Source of the DNA: JBKHBT01 sp046542255
GTDB lineage: Bacteria > UBP14 > UBA6098 > JBKHBT01
Assembly: GCA_046542255.1 (NCBI GenBank)
Contig: JBKHBT010000014.1
Span: forward strand, 1-49,454
Length of the DNA: 49,454 nucleotides
Direction: 5' to 3'
This document shows, in pieces, positions 1 through 8,171 of the stretch; the stretch's first letter is position 1, and the number at the start of each line of letters is the position of its first letter. The notes below the pieces were generated by a model. That model was given only the letters and a program-made list of their open reading frames with translations. It searched no databases and was not told the DNA's origin. Made by a program: the position numbers and the translations under genes.

Positions 1-22
1 AAAATTATTTGAGGAAAAGAGA

Positions 23-880
23 ATGAAAGCAACATTATTTGAAGATATCGAACTTAAGGATGAAACAATTTCTCCTGTCCTGAAATGGGTCGGCGGCAAA
101 AGGCAATTACTTGACGATATAGTCAGCCATTTGCCTTCAAGTTTTTCTTCATATTATGAACCTTTTGTAGGTGGTGGCGCTCTTCTTTTCCATTTACAAC
201 CTAAAAAAGCTGTAATAAATGATTACAATGAAGAACTTATTAATGTATATCATGTCATTAAAAATTACCCTAAAGAATTGATAGAGGATTTGCGTAAACA
301 TAAGAATACAACAGAATATTTCTATCAGATTAGAGCTTTGGATAGAAAGAAAGACTATTCTAAAATCTCTTCAATTCAAAGAGCTTCTCGTATTTTGTAT
401 TTAAATAAAACATGCTATAATGGACTTTATAGAGTCAATAAATCAGGTGAATTCAATACTCCTTTTGGTAGATATAAAAACCCTAACATTGTTAATCAAA
501 GAACAATCGAAGCTGTTAGCTGTTATTTCAATAAAAATGATATCAGGATATTAAACACTGATTTTGAAAAAGCCTTAGTTGATGTCGATTCAAAGTCTTT
601 TGTATATCTTGATCCACCATATGATCCTGTTTCCAATACTGCAAATTTTACAAGCTACAGCGACACTGGATTTGATAGAGATGAACAGATTAGACTAAAA
701 AAGTTTTGCGATAGATTAAATAAAATTGGTGTAAAATTTCTGCTCTCCAATTCATCAACTGAGTTTATTAATGACTTATATAGTGAATATAATATTTTAC
801 TAGTTAAGGCCAAAAGAGCCATAAACTCGAATGCAAAAAGAAGAGGCAGCATCTATGAAGTCTTAGTGAAAAATTATTGA
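23..880 (+). CDS. D12-class DNA adenine N6-methyltransferase (Dam/DpnM-like)
   Basis: This is an S-adenosylmethionine-dependent adenine methyltransferase of 285 residues, the usual size for the Dam/DpnIIA family. Near the N-terminus it shows the SAM-binding motif (KWVGGKRQLL, about residues 21-30) and then FVGGG. The catalytic motif IV is DPPY at residues 197-200. A GAGG ribosome site lies 8 bases before the ATG. The next gene starts 31 bases downstream on the same strand and encodes a PD-(D/E)XK nuclease-like protein, so the enzyme most likely protects host DNA in a type II restriction-modification system. The family suggests a GATC-like target, but specificity cannot be read from the sequence. 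The pair looks more AT-rich than the core genes further right, which fits horizontal gain. Confidence 0.9.
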   Translation: MKATLFEDIELKDETISPVLKWVGGKRQLLDDIVSHLPSSFSSYYEPFVGGGALLFHLQPKKAVINDYNEELINVYHVIKNYPKELIEDLRKHKNTTEYFYQIRALDRKKDYSKISSIQRASRILYLNKTCYNGLYRVNKSGEFNTPFGRYKNPNIVNQRTIEAVSCYFNKNDIRILNTDFEKALVDVDSKSFVYLDPPYDPVSNTANFTSYSDTGFDRDEQIRLKKFCDRLNKIGVKFLLSNSSTEFINDLYSEYNILLVKAKRAINSNAKRRGSIYEVLVKNY

Positions 881-911
881 TTATATATAAAACAAAATTA
901 GGAGAGAAATT

Positions 912-2189
912 ATGAGTAAAACTAAGAATGATGTTGCCTGGGAAAAGTTATTTGAAAAACATAATATCCTACAAGAAATAAAAAGTTACGGTTATTACAG
1001 AATTTCATCTTCTTCTATAAATGCTTATCGGCAGGCGCGTTTGATGGCTAAATTTGACTATTCTTCGCAACTACCAAAAGTTTTCACAGATAACAATTTA
1101 ACAATATTGCCAGTTACTCGTGGTGAATATATGATCTCCCATTTCCAAATTTTTCATGAGTTTAATACTTCAAATCTTCAAATTAAAAAATTTCCTTTTC
1201 CCCATTATATAAAAAGCATCGATTATTCTAATATTACTAGCGAATCAACGGCTTTGAACTGTGCCTATACATCGGGCATGCTTGAAGATTTTTTAGATGA
1301 CACTAAGGTTAAACCAACTGTCAGTGGCAGAATGGGCTCTAAAGATTTTTCTTTCAAAATTAAAAATCTAAATTCAACGATGCAAGTAGATGTAAAAAAT
1401 TCACAAATCGAAATAGATGGAGGATATGAAGGCAGGAGATTTCTTTCTTTAATTGAAGCAAAAAATGTTCTATCTGAAGATTTTCTAATTAGACAAATTT
1501 ATTATCCCTTCAGGTTATGGGAGAATAGAATTGACAAAGCTATAAAAAATATTTTTTTGACTTACTCAAATGGAATTTTTCATTTCAGAGAATATGCTTT
1601 CAATGATGTGAACTATTATAATTCTTTAAAGCTAGTTAAAGAAATGAAATATGTCATAGCAGATCAAAAGGTGTGTTTAGATACAATACAAGATATTCTT
1701 TCAAGTGTTTCCATTATAGATGAACCTTCAAACATACCTTTCCCACAAGCTGATTCTTTTGAAAGAATAATTAATCTTTGCGAATCATTGAATAAAGAAA
1801 TTGAATTGAGCAAAGACGACTTAACTGAAAAATATGCTTTCACAGCTCGACAAACAGATTATTACACAAATGCAACTAGATATTTAGGCCTGGTCAAAAA
1901 ATGTACTGATCAGAAGAATGAGACAGTTTATAAATTAACCGATAAGGGCAATAGGCTTTTCGAAATAGATATATACACTAGGCAAATAGAATTTATAAAG
2001 AGAATATTGGCTCATTACGTATTCAATATGACCCTGAAGCATTATTTCGAAAATAACCAAAATTTACCAAATAAAGAGAAAATTGTTTCTTTCATGCGAG
2101 AAAATAACATCGAGTATTCGCAAGATACTTTGCAAAGAAGGGCAAAGACTGTTTTGAGCTGGATTGAATGGATCTTACAACAAAGCTAG
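912..2189 (+). CDS. putative type II restriction endonuclease, PD-(D/E)XK fold
   Basis: This 425-residue protein is probably the restriction partner of the adjacent methyltransferase. A PD-(D/E)XK-type active site can be read: D169 in an EIDGG turn, followed by E182-A-K184 in the strand LIEAKN. The C-terminal part (about residues 295-350) reads like a winged helix (ARQTDYYTNATRYLGLV, then a KLTDKG turn) and could bind DNA. It is longer than MboI or DpnII and does not obviously belong to those families. An AGGAG site lies 7 bases before the ATG. I infer the function from the active-site pattern and the neighbour; I do not recognise a characterised homologue. A non-restriction nuclease paired with the methyltransferase remains possible. 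Confidence 0.7.
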   Translation: MSKTKNDVAWEKLFEKHNILQEIKSYGYYRISSSSINAYRQARLMAKFDYSSQLPKVFTDNNLTILPVTRGEYMISHFQIFHEFNTSNLQIKKFPFPHYIKSIDYSNITSESTALNCAYTSGMLEDFLDDTKVKPTVSGRMGSKDFSFKIKNLNSTMQVDVKNSQIEIDGGYEGRRFLSLIEAKNVLSEDFLIRQIYYPFRLWENRIDKAIKNIFLTYSNGIFHFREYAFNDVNYYNSLKLVKEMKYVIADQKVCLDTIQDILSSVSIIDEPSNIPFPQADSFERIINLCESLNKEIELSKDDLTEKYAFTARQTDYYTNATRYLGLVKKCTDQKNETVYKLTDKGNRLFEIDIYTRQIEFIKRILAHYVFNMTLKHYFENNQNLPNKEKIVSFMRENNIEYSQDTLQRRAKTVLSWIEWILQQS

Positions 2190-2295
2190 ACAGAGTTTCT
2201 TTTCTATTATTCTTGCTGAGCCACTTTATCAAAATAAGTAAAAGCTGGAACTATTCTCAAAAAATTTGAAAAATAAACAAATCATAGCAACTCGC

Positions 2296-2329
2296 AAAAA
2301 AAAGCGGGCCTAAACAAAAAAAGCCCGCC
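2296..2329 (-). terminator. intrinsic terminator after the galT/GH57 unit
   Basis: GCGGGC (2304-2309) pairs with GCCCGC (2323-2328). On the minus strand the stem is followed by eight T residues, complementary to the A run at 2296-2303. It sits just beyond the GH57 stop codon. Confidence 0.85.
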
Positions 2330-2354
2330 TCAAATCCCAATTTTATATTAAATT

Positions 2355-4085
2355 CTACTTATCCGTATCAAGCTTCTCGATAGGAAGCCAGAAGCGATAG
2401 TCGATATTCGGGAATAGCGAATCCTGCTCCTCGAGGTCATTGATATATTGCCAATCGCCATCGGAAATCGAGCCTTCCGCACTCAGCTTGTCGATCAATT
2501 TGGATATCGTTCGGAATTGTTCATGATGGAAAGCGATCCTGTTTTCGGCATAGTCTCTTGCCGACCATGTCGAAATTAAAAATTGCCAGTCGGAAGATTC
2601 CAGAAGCAGAAGCTCGCGGCCAAGTTGATTGAGAAGCCTCTTGGTATTAGCATCCGCACCCTTTTCGTATTTCTTGGCCAATTCGACCATCCGGTCTTCG
2701 TCTTCATATATGTGTTCCCATGTCCATTTTGTCCAGTCATTGAGCCAAATATAATGGAAACCACCCTGTCCCCATGAACCTTCGGGAAGCTGCACAATAT
2801 CGCCGGGAGGATTCTCTTTCATATATTTCCAGCCAGTTGTCAGGTCGATATTCTTATTATTGGCAATATTCTCGATGACTTTTTCGAACCATCTCGGGCC
2901 TTCGAACCACCAATGGCCGAATAATTCGGCATCGAATGGTGCTGTTATAATCGGTGGGAACTGGCCATCAGCTTTCTTTTCACTGGCCTGTATGATTTTG
3001 TCCGCCAATGAAACAAAATGGAAAGCCTGCTCGCCAAGAATCTTATCGATTTTTGCAGGATCATATAGCTTCTTGTCCGCAAGGTCGGCTTCGGAATCTG
3101 TAACTCGCCAATATCTATGTCCTCCGGGGAAATGCTTTTTGTGGAAATCGAGATATGCGCCATTTCCCGGATAGCCCCATTCGCCAGACCATACCTGAAG
3201 GCAGGTTTCCGGGTCTCTGGTGAAGAATCCTACGGCATTTTTGCCGCCGGTGGAGCTTGTCAAATATGGTTTGTATGGTGTTCTTTTTGATTTCTCCGGG
3301 CTTGTCTGATAATGGCTTTCGAATTGTGCCCATAGATCTTTCAATGCGCGGAACCTATCGATATAAACACCGACAGCCTCGCCGCCTCTTAGTAGATGTG
3401 AATCTACAAAGAAATACTTGATTCCTGCTTCATAAAGGAATTCTTCAACGCCGCGCCTTTTGAATGCTGGCCTATCTGGCCCGGCAGGCCTTTTCCATTC
3501 ATAGCTGGGGCGATATGCTGCTTCGGGAAGCCAGATACCCTTGGGATCCTCGCCGACATGCCTTCGGTAGGTCTGCTTGGCAACCTGAATCTGTGCACGG
3601 ACGCTTTCATCGGTTCCAAGAAGTGGCAAATAGCCATGAGTTGCGCCGCAGGTCATAAGCTCGACTCGGCCGGCCTTGTGATGTCGCACAAATTCACCAA
3701 TGATATCGCCATCGATCTTCTCGAAATATCTACCAACATCACTAAAGAAATCTATCCACATTTCAGAGAGAGCCTCACGGTGGTCATCGCTGAGCCTTGC
3801 AAAATGGTCGCGGTCGTCCACAGCGGCATCCACCTTTTGGTCGATATAGTTCATGAAATCTGGCGGAAAACGCTCATCTGCTAGTTGTTCCATAAGCACC
3901 GGCGTTATTCCCATCGTAAAGCGTATTGGAAGCTCTTTTTTCTCGCAGTACTCGAGTGTCTGCAAAAGTGGAAGATATGTTTCTGCTGTGGCTTCGAAGA
4001 GCCAATCGGAACCATGAGGCCAGCGGCCGTGATTAATTACAAATGGCAAATGGCCATGTAATACCAAATTTAAATATCCTTTCAA
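2355..4085 (-). CDS. GH57 (DUF1957-type) 1,4-alpha-glucan branching enzyme
   Basis: This is a cytoplasmic glycoside hydrolase family 57 protein of 576 residues. The N-terminal LVLHGHLPF is GH57 conserved region 1. E188, in GIWLPEAAYRP, is the expected catalytic nucleophile. D385, in APFDAELFGHWW, is the expected acid/base. The family includes thermococcal branching enzymes that introduce alpha-1,6 branches into glycogen; 4-alpha-glucanotransferase is the main alternative. The start is TTG (4083-4085): AGGAGG lies 9 bases upstream and overlaps the end of galT. The galT stop and this start are separated by one base (TAAATTG on the minus strand), so translation is probably coupled. No signal peptide is seen, which fits a glycogen role inside the cell. 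Confidence 0.88.
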   Translation of the reverse strand: MKGYLNLVLHGHLPFVINHGRWPHGSDWLFEATAETYLPLLQTLEYCEKKELPIRFTMGITPVLMEQLADERFPPDFMNYIDQKVDAAVDDRDHFARLSDDHREALSEMWIDFFSDVGRYFEKIDGDIIGEFVRHHKAGRVELMTCGATHGYLPLLGTDESVRAQIQVAKQTYRRHVGEDPKGIWLPEAAYRPSYEWKRPAGPDRPAFKRRGVEEFLYEAGIKYFFVDSHLLRGGEAVGVYIDRFRALKDLWAQFESHYQTSPEKSKRTPYKPYLTSSTGGKNAVGFFTRDPETCLQVWSGEWGYPGNGAYLDFHKKHFPGGHRYWRVTDSEADLADKKLYDPAKIDKILGEQAFHFVSLADKIIQASEKKADGQFPPIITAPFDAELFGHWWFEGPRWFEKVIENIANNKNIDLTTGWKYMKENPPGDIVQLPEGSWGQGGFHYIWLNDWTKWTWEHIYEDEDRMVELAKKYEKGADANTKRLLNQLGRELLLLESSDWQFLISTWSARDYAENRIAFHHEQFRTISKLIDKLSAEGSISDGDWQYINDLEEQDSLFPNIDYRFWLPIEKLDTDK

Positions 4086-4086
4086 T

Positions 4087-5160
4087 TTAGCTCTCCTCCT
4101 GAGTTCTTTCTTCTTCGATTTTTTCTATCATTTCTCTGAGATATTTCGCTGCCACTTCAGGCGGCGTAGGATTTATATAAAAGCCCGTTCCCCATTCGAA
4201 ACCGGCTACTCTGGTCAAGCGCGGTATGATTTCCAGATGCCAATGCCAGTCGAGATGAAGTGTCTGCCAATAGGTGGGCTTGCCCGGCCTTGGCACAGGA
4301 TTCGGCGCGGTATGGAGAACGAAATTATATGGTGCATTATTGAGCGAACGGCGAAGAGCCAGAAGCACTGTCTTTAGGACAAAAGCAAATTCGCGAAGGC
4401 TTTCCGTATCCATCTGGGTATAATCATGGCTATGCTGCCGCGGATAAATTCGCATCTCGAAAGGAAATCTTGATGCGAATGGGCAAAATGCTACGAAACG
4501 CCTGGTCATATAGACAATTCGCTCCGAAAGTGCAATCTCCTGGTTCAAAATATCGCAGAAAAGGCATCTTTCTTTGTGCAGGAAATGCTCATGAGCAGCA
4601 TCCAGCTCCTGCGCGATAGTCCTGGGCGTAATTGGAGTAGCAATTAGCTGCGTATGCGGATGTATAAGCGATGCCCCTGCCGATTTTCCATAATTTTTGA
4701 AAACCAATGCATATCGAAGCCGCCTATCTTTGTATAGGTCCGAAATTCGATCGCGGTAAACTGTTAATATGCTGGTGATATGGTCTAAGTCCATAAGGCC
4801 CATATGTTTGTTATGATGTGGGGTCTCGATGATTACTTCATGTGCGCCCACACCGCTAATGATATCGTAAAAACCGAGGCCTTGCCTGCTGACTTCGCCT
4901 TCGATTGATAGAGCCGGGAATTTGTTAGGTATGACTCTTAATGTCCATCCTTCTGTATTAGGTGGCGTATTGCTGGGCCGAAGCGAAAATATCTCGCCTG
5001 GAGTTTTCGATTCATTACCCCAGCAGAAAGGACAGGACGGCAAATGCTCGATATTTTCCTGGCTTTCCTCTTTTTCATGATAGTCCGATGGCCGCGTTCC
5101 ACGCTGCACCGAAATGATTACCCATCTCTTCTGCACCGGATCATGCCGTAAAACTGACAT
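4087..5160 (-). CDS. galT: galactose-1-phosphate uridylyltransferase
   Basis: GalT moves UMP between UDP-glucose and galactose-1-phosphate in the Leloir pathway. The 357-residue protein has the family signature HPHTQ at residues 167-171, in which H169 corresponds to the uridylylated histidine. An N-terminal CPFC pair (CPFCWGNE) and a later CLFC pair are consistent with zinc binding. The start follows AGGAGG by 4 bases. The gene leads a two-gene unit with the GH57 enzyme, linking hexose-phosphate interconversion to glycogen metabolism. Some family members use ADP-glucose instead of UDP-glucose; the sequence alone does not distinguish them. Confidence 0.92.
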   Translation of the reverse strand: MSVLRHDPVQKRWVIISVQRGTRPSDYHEKEESQENIEHLPSCPFCWGNESKTPGEIFSLRPSNTPPNTEGWTLRVIPNKFPALSIEGEVSRQGLGFYDIISGVGAHEVIIETPHHNKHMGLMDLDHITSILTVYRDRISDLYKDRRLRYALVFKNYGKSAGASLIHPHTQLIATPITPRTIAQELDAAHEHFLHKERCLFCDILNQEIALSERIVYMTRRFVAFCPFASRFPFEMRIYPRQHSHDYTQMDTESLREFAFVLKTVLLALRRSLNNAPYNFVLHTAPNPVPRPGKPTYWQTLHLDWHWHLEIIPRLTRVAGFEWGTGFYINPTPPEVAAKYLREMIEKIEEERTQEES

Positions 5161-5225
5161 CTATCCTCCTTATGGGCAAATCAACTAAATTAGCCCTATA
5201 TCTTTGTATTCATATCCCTAAACAG

Positions 5226-5254
5226 AATATATAAATCCTGCTTATCATAGTAAA
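5226..5254 (-). promoter_or_regulatory. candidate promoter for galT
   Basis: Read on the minus strand: TTTACT (5254-5249), a 17-base spacer, then TATATT (5231-5226), about 65 bases before the galT start. The -35 box is a partial match. Confidence 0.45.
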
Positions 5255-5519
5255 CGCGCCTTAAAATTAATCAAAGCTAATAAATGTATGCCAAATCGCT
5301 AAGACTCGACATTGAAAAATAAGATTTATATTCAATTTGTAAAGCGTTTATTTTTTTCCATTTACTGTTTTTCCTAATATTTATTTTCAATAACAAATTA
5401 AATATCGACAACTTACTTACTTAGTAAAGAAATTTTTGTATCCATGATGAGCAATTGCCAATAAATATCCTGCATGAAGCAAAAATTTATGAGCTATCAA
5501 ATTTTATATTATAAATTGC
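5255..5519. other. gene-free spacer between divergent galT and the DUF5362-like gene
   Basis: The whole spacer (5161-5613) holds the two divergent promoters annotated separately. The part between them is very AT-rich. I see no RNA gene, repeat or credible reading frame in it. Confidence 0.6.
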
Positions 5520-5548
5520 TTGCATGACAAACCAAAAGTGAGTAATAT
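5520..5548 (+). promoter_or_regulatory. promoter of the small membrane protein gene
   Basis: TTGCAT (5520-5525), a 17-base spacer and TAATAT (5543-5548) form a good sigma-70-type promoter. The expected start site near 5555 leaves a leader of about 59 bases. Confidence 0.6.
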
Positions 5549-5613
5549 TAGTAAAACAATCAAAAATAGCCAATTTGTATTTGCAAATGGCTTTATTATT
5601 CAAAGGAGTAAAC

Positions 5614-6027
5614 ATGGACGAAAAGCAAAATGCTGAGAATGTTTCATATTCATCCGAAAATATGAATCCATCCTTTAATTCGATTTCCTATGAGATGGAA
5701 AAACTACGCCCCTGGCTCAAGTTCCTCGGGATCGTATCGATAATCTATGGCGCGCTATACGCTATTACTATCATTGGCATAATTTTCGCGTGGATTCCTA
5801 TATGGCTTGGAATCCTGCTATTAAATTCATCCAAAGAAGCAGATAGGCTTGTTTCTGAACAGAATTTCGAAAGAATGATGCCCTTTATTATCAATATTCG
5901 AAAATTCTTTGTAATCACTGGTGTCCTTTTCATAATATCGATTGCTTTTGGTATTTTAGCGATAGTTTTCTATGCAATATTTGGAATTGCCGCTCTTGCA
6001 GGAATAATGGAAGGCCTGAATTACTAA
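5614..6027 (+). CDS. small membrane protein, DUF5362-like
   Basis: This 137-residue protein has an N-terminal acidic, asparagine-rich cytoplasmic part, then hydrophobic segments around residues 36-68 and 98-130, separated by a polar helix that includes a SKEADRLV stretch. The layout resembles the DUF5362 family of small membrane proteins of unknown role. The start at 5614 is chosen because AAAGGAG lies 5 bases before it; an upstream in-frame start at 5575 has no such site. It stands alone, with its own promoter, convergent to the VWA operon. No function can be assigned. Confidence 0.7.
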   Translation: MDEKQNAENVSYSSENMNPSFNSISYEMEKLRPWLKFLGIVSIIYGALYAITIIGIIFAWIPIWLGILLLNSSKEADRLVSEQNFERMMPFIINIRKFFVITGVLFIISIAFGILAIVFYAIFGIAALAGIMEGLNY

Positions 6028-6072
6028 TAGAAATTTGGGTAGTAGATTATAGTATTAGATAGAAAAGAGTAT

Positions 6073-8163
6073 TCAAAAATCCGTATGGACTTTTTCGTCT
6101 TTGGGCTTTTTCCACATAGTTTCTATTATAAGCTCGAGCACCATAAGAGCCAGTGCAATCCATAGGAAAAGCCTTCTTAGCTCGCGGCCATATCTCGCCT
6201 GCAAAATTTGCTGGTTGATATTCTCAGAATTCGGGTCGATCCATATCGGCTCGGCTCCCTTGAATTTGGATTCTATTAGCTCACGGTCAGATACATTCTG
6301 CCGCGATTCTTCGGTGTCGATATTTACTGCGAAGGCATCCACAAGCTCATCATCGGCATAGACATGATAAATGCCCGGTAATTCCGTCGATTCAAGTGAA
6401 TATAATGCCTTGCCTACATTAAACTTCGGAGTTTTATAGAGTTTTATTCCATTCGGATTTTCGATAATCAAATTAGCATCGACAGGAAAATCTTCGATGC
6501 TTCTAATAATCTGATCGCCTATAAGATAGCTTCTATCGAATTTCGCCATCTCGCCTGCAAGATATTGCGTGCTTCTCTGGATAAATGGCACAAAGAAACC
6601 ACCAGTCAAGATATCAGAACCTTGATAGTCGAGTATAAATGAAGTAAATATTATCCTGCCATCGACATATTCGGCATCGAAGACTGCGCCAGTGCCATTT
6701 GAAAATGACATAATGCGGTCGGCCCTTGCATCTGCCTGGAAGAAATTATAGAATTTGACAGGTGGAAGCCCGTCATTCTCAAAGACCGAAAATACCGGAT
6801 GCGAAAAATCGGCCTTGCCAGGTGTTACATAGCTCTCCGAACCTTTATCACCAAGCAAAGTTCCAGGATTAATGCCGGCGAGAGAATTCAAAAAGTCGGA
6901 AGTTGATTTTTCGGATGAAGCATCCGAATGGATACCGAGAACCATAAGCCCCCCGCCTTCCTGTACAAATCTCTGCAAACGGCTCTTGAATGCCTGAGAA
7001 ATCGGCCTCATCCTATCGAGAATTACAATATCTGTTTCGCGAAGATACTCATTAGCAGTAGCGCGATAGCTTCGCTTTCTCGTATTAAAATAGGTCTCCG
7101 AGCCGGATTTAAGAGCAAGTTCGATAAATTGCGTCTCGACATCGGAGCCAACAATAAGCACGTTCAATTGCTCTGGAATCCTGAAGGTGAAATATCTCTT
7201 ATTATCGACAGAAACCAAATCGCCCGGCGTTTCGAAGAATCCCTCGTGAATTCCGCCTTTATCGACACCAGCGGTAAGTTCTATCGACCTGGCAGCATTC
7301 TGTGGAAGCTCGATTCCGCTCTGGGCGCGTCTTTCGCCATTTATATATAGACTAACAGGCTGCTGGCCGATTCCAATATCAGAGAAATTTTCGACTTTGG
7401 CAGAAAGCTCGATAGGTTTGCCTACCTCGATAAGATTGGATGGGAACTCCACCTCGCTAATACCGACATTGATATCCGATGATCTTTCGAATGGGAAAAT
7501 ATAAAGCCTTACTCTCTCGGGAATATCGATTTTGCCCGGCCTTTCGAAACCGCCGCCTGCTTTATCAGTCAGAAGATATATCTCTTTGGAAACTGCGACA
7601 GTCGGCTCGATTTCATCCAGAGCCAGCTCGACAGCCGAAAATACATCGGTTTTATGATAACCCCAGGAAAGTGTCTCGATAACTGCTGGAACATCCTCGA
7701 GCAATTTTGTAGGCTTTTCAAATGCCTTATAAGGCTTTTCATCGAAAGGTATAATCGTTGCCATATCGCCGGCCTTTAGCATATCAGAAATCTGTCTTGC
7801 AGCATCCTTAGCCCTCGTCATAACGGCAACACCATCGGCATTGGACGACATACTATAAGACCTGTCGATAACAAAAGCGACCGAAGTTGGCTGATGTTCT
7901 CCGACTGCCTGCGCATTCCTGGTTCTAATCGTAGGCCTTGCAAAAGAGCCGACCAGGAAAAATACAATTAAAGTACGAAGTATAAGAAGAATAATCTGCC
8001 TGATACGGAACTTCCGCATCCGCCTTTCCTGAATCTTCTGCAAAAAACGAATTGTTGGAAATTTGATGCGCTCTCGCTTTTTACGCGTCAGAAGATGAAT
8101 AATAATAGGAAGCGCGACAAGCAAGAAAAATGGCAAAAATATTTTATTCAAAAATGCTAACAT
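6073..8163 (-). CDS. membrane-anchored BatA/VWA protein with glutamine-amidotransferase-like domain
   Basis: This 696-residue inner-membrane protein begins with a BatA-type segment: a hydrophobic stretch (LPFFLLVALPIIIHLL) and a second near residue 60. A VWA domain follows, with the metal-ion-dependent adhesion motif DRSYS in VIDRSYSMS. The middle (about residues 335-410) resembles the class I glutamine-amidotransferase-like fold often found in these proteins (ETDIVILDRM, then QEGGGLMVLG). A final transmembrane helix precedes the C-terminus. AAGGAAT lies before the ATG. It is the last gene of a tightly packed unit with the next VWA protein (8-base gap) and a sugar transferase. In FCB genomes such proteins usually accompany MoxR and DUF58 genes; neither is in this window. 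The role is probably envelope-related but unknown. Confidence 0.82.
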   Translation of the reverse strand: MLAFLNKIFLPFFLLVALPIIIHLLTRKKRERIKFPTIRFLQKIQERRMRKFRIRQIILLILRTLIVFFLVGSFARPTIRTRNAQAVGEHQPTSVAFVIDRSYSMSSNADGVAVMTRAKDAARQISDMLKAGDMATIIPFDEKPYKAFEKPTKLLEDVPAVIETLSWGYHKTDVFSAVELALDEIEPTVAVSKEIYLLTDKAGGGFERPGKIDIPERVRLYIFPFERSSDINVGISEVEFPSNLIEVGKPIELSAKVENFSDIGIGQQPVSLYINGERRAQSGIELPQNAARSIELTAGVDKGGIHEGFFETPGDLVSVDNKRYFTFRIPEQLNVLIVGSDVETQFIELALKSGSETYFNTRKRSYRATANEYLRETDIVILDRMRPISQAFKSRLQRFVQEGGGLMVLGIHSDASSEKSTSDFLNSLAGINPGTLLGDKGSESYVTPGKADFSHPVFSVFENDGLPPVKFYNFFQADARADRIMSFSNGTGAVFDAEYVDGRIIFTSFILDYQGSDILTGGFFVPFIQRSTQYLAGEMAKFDRSYLIGDQIIRSIEDFPVDANLIIENPNGIKLYKTPKFNVGKALYSLESTELPGIYHVYADDELVDAFAVNIDTEESRQNVSDRELIESKFKGAEPIWIDPNSENINQQILQARYGRELRRLFLWIALALMVLELIIETMWKKPKDEKVHTDF

Positions 8164-8171
8164 CTATTCCT

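Noticed and set aside
3115..3884. Several frames of 60-110 codons antisense or shifted within the GH57 gene
   Set aside because: They are shadows of a clearly coding frame, without ribosome sites or recognisable domains.
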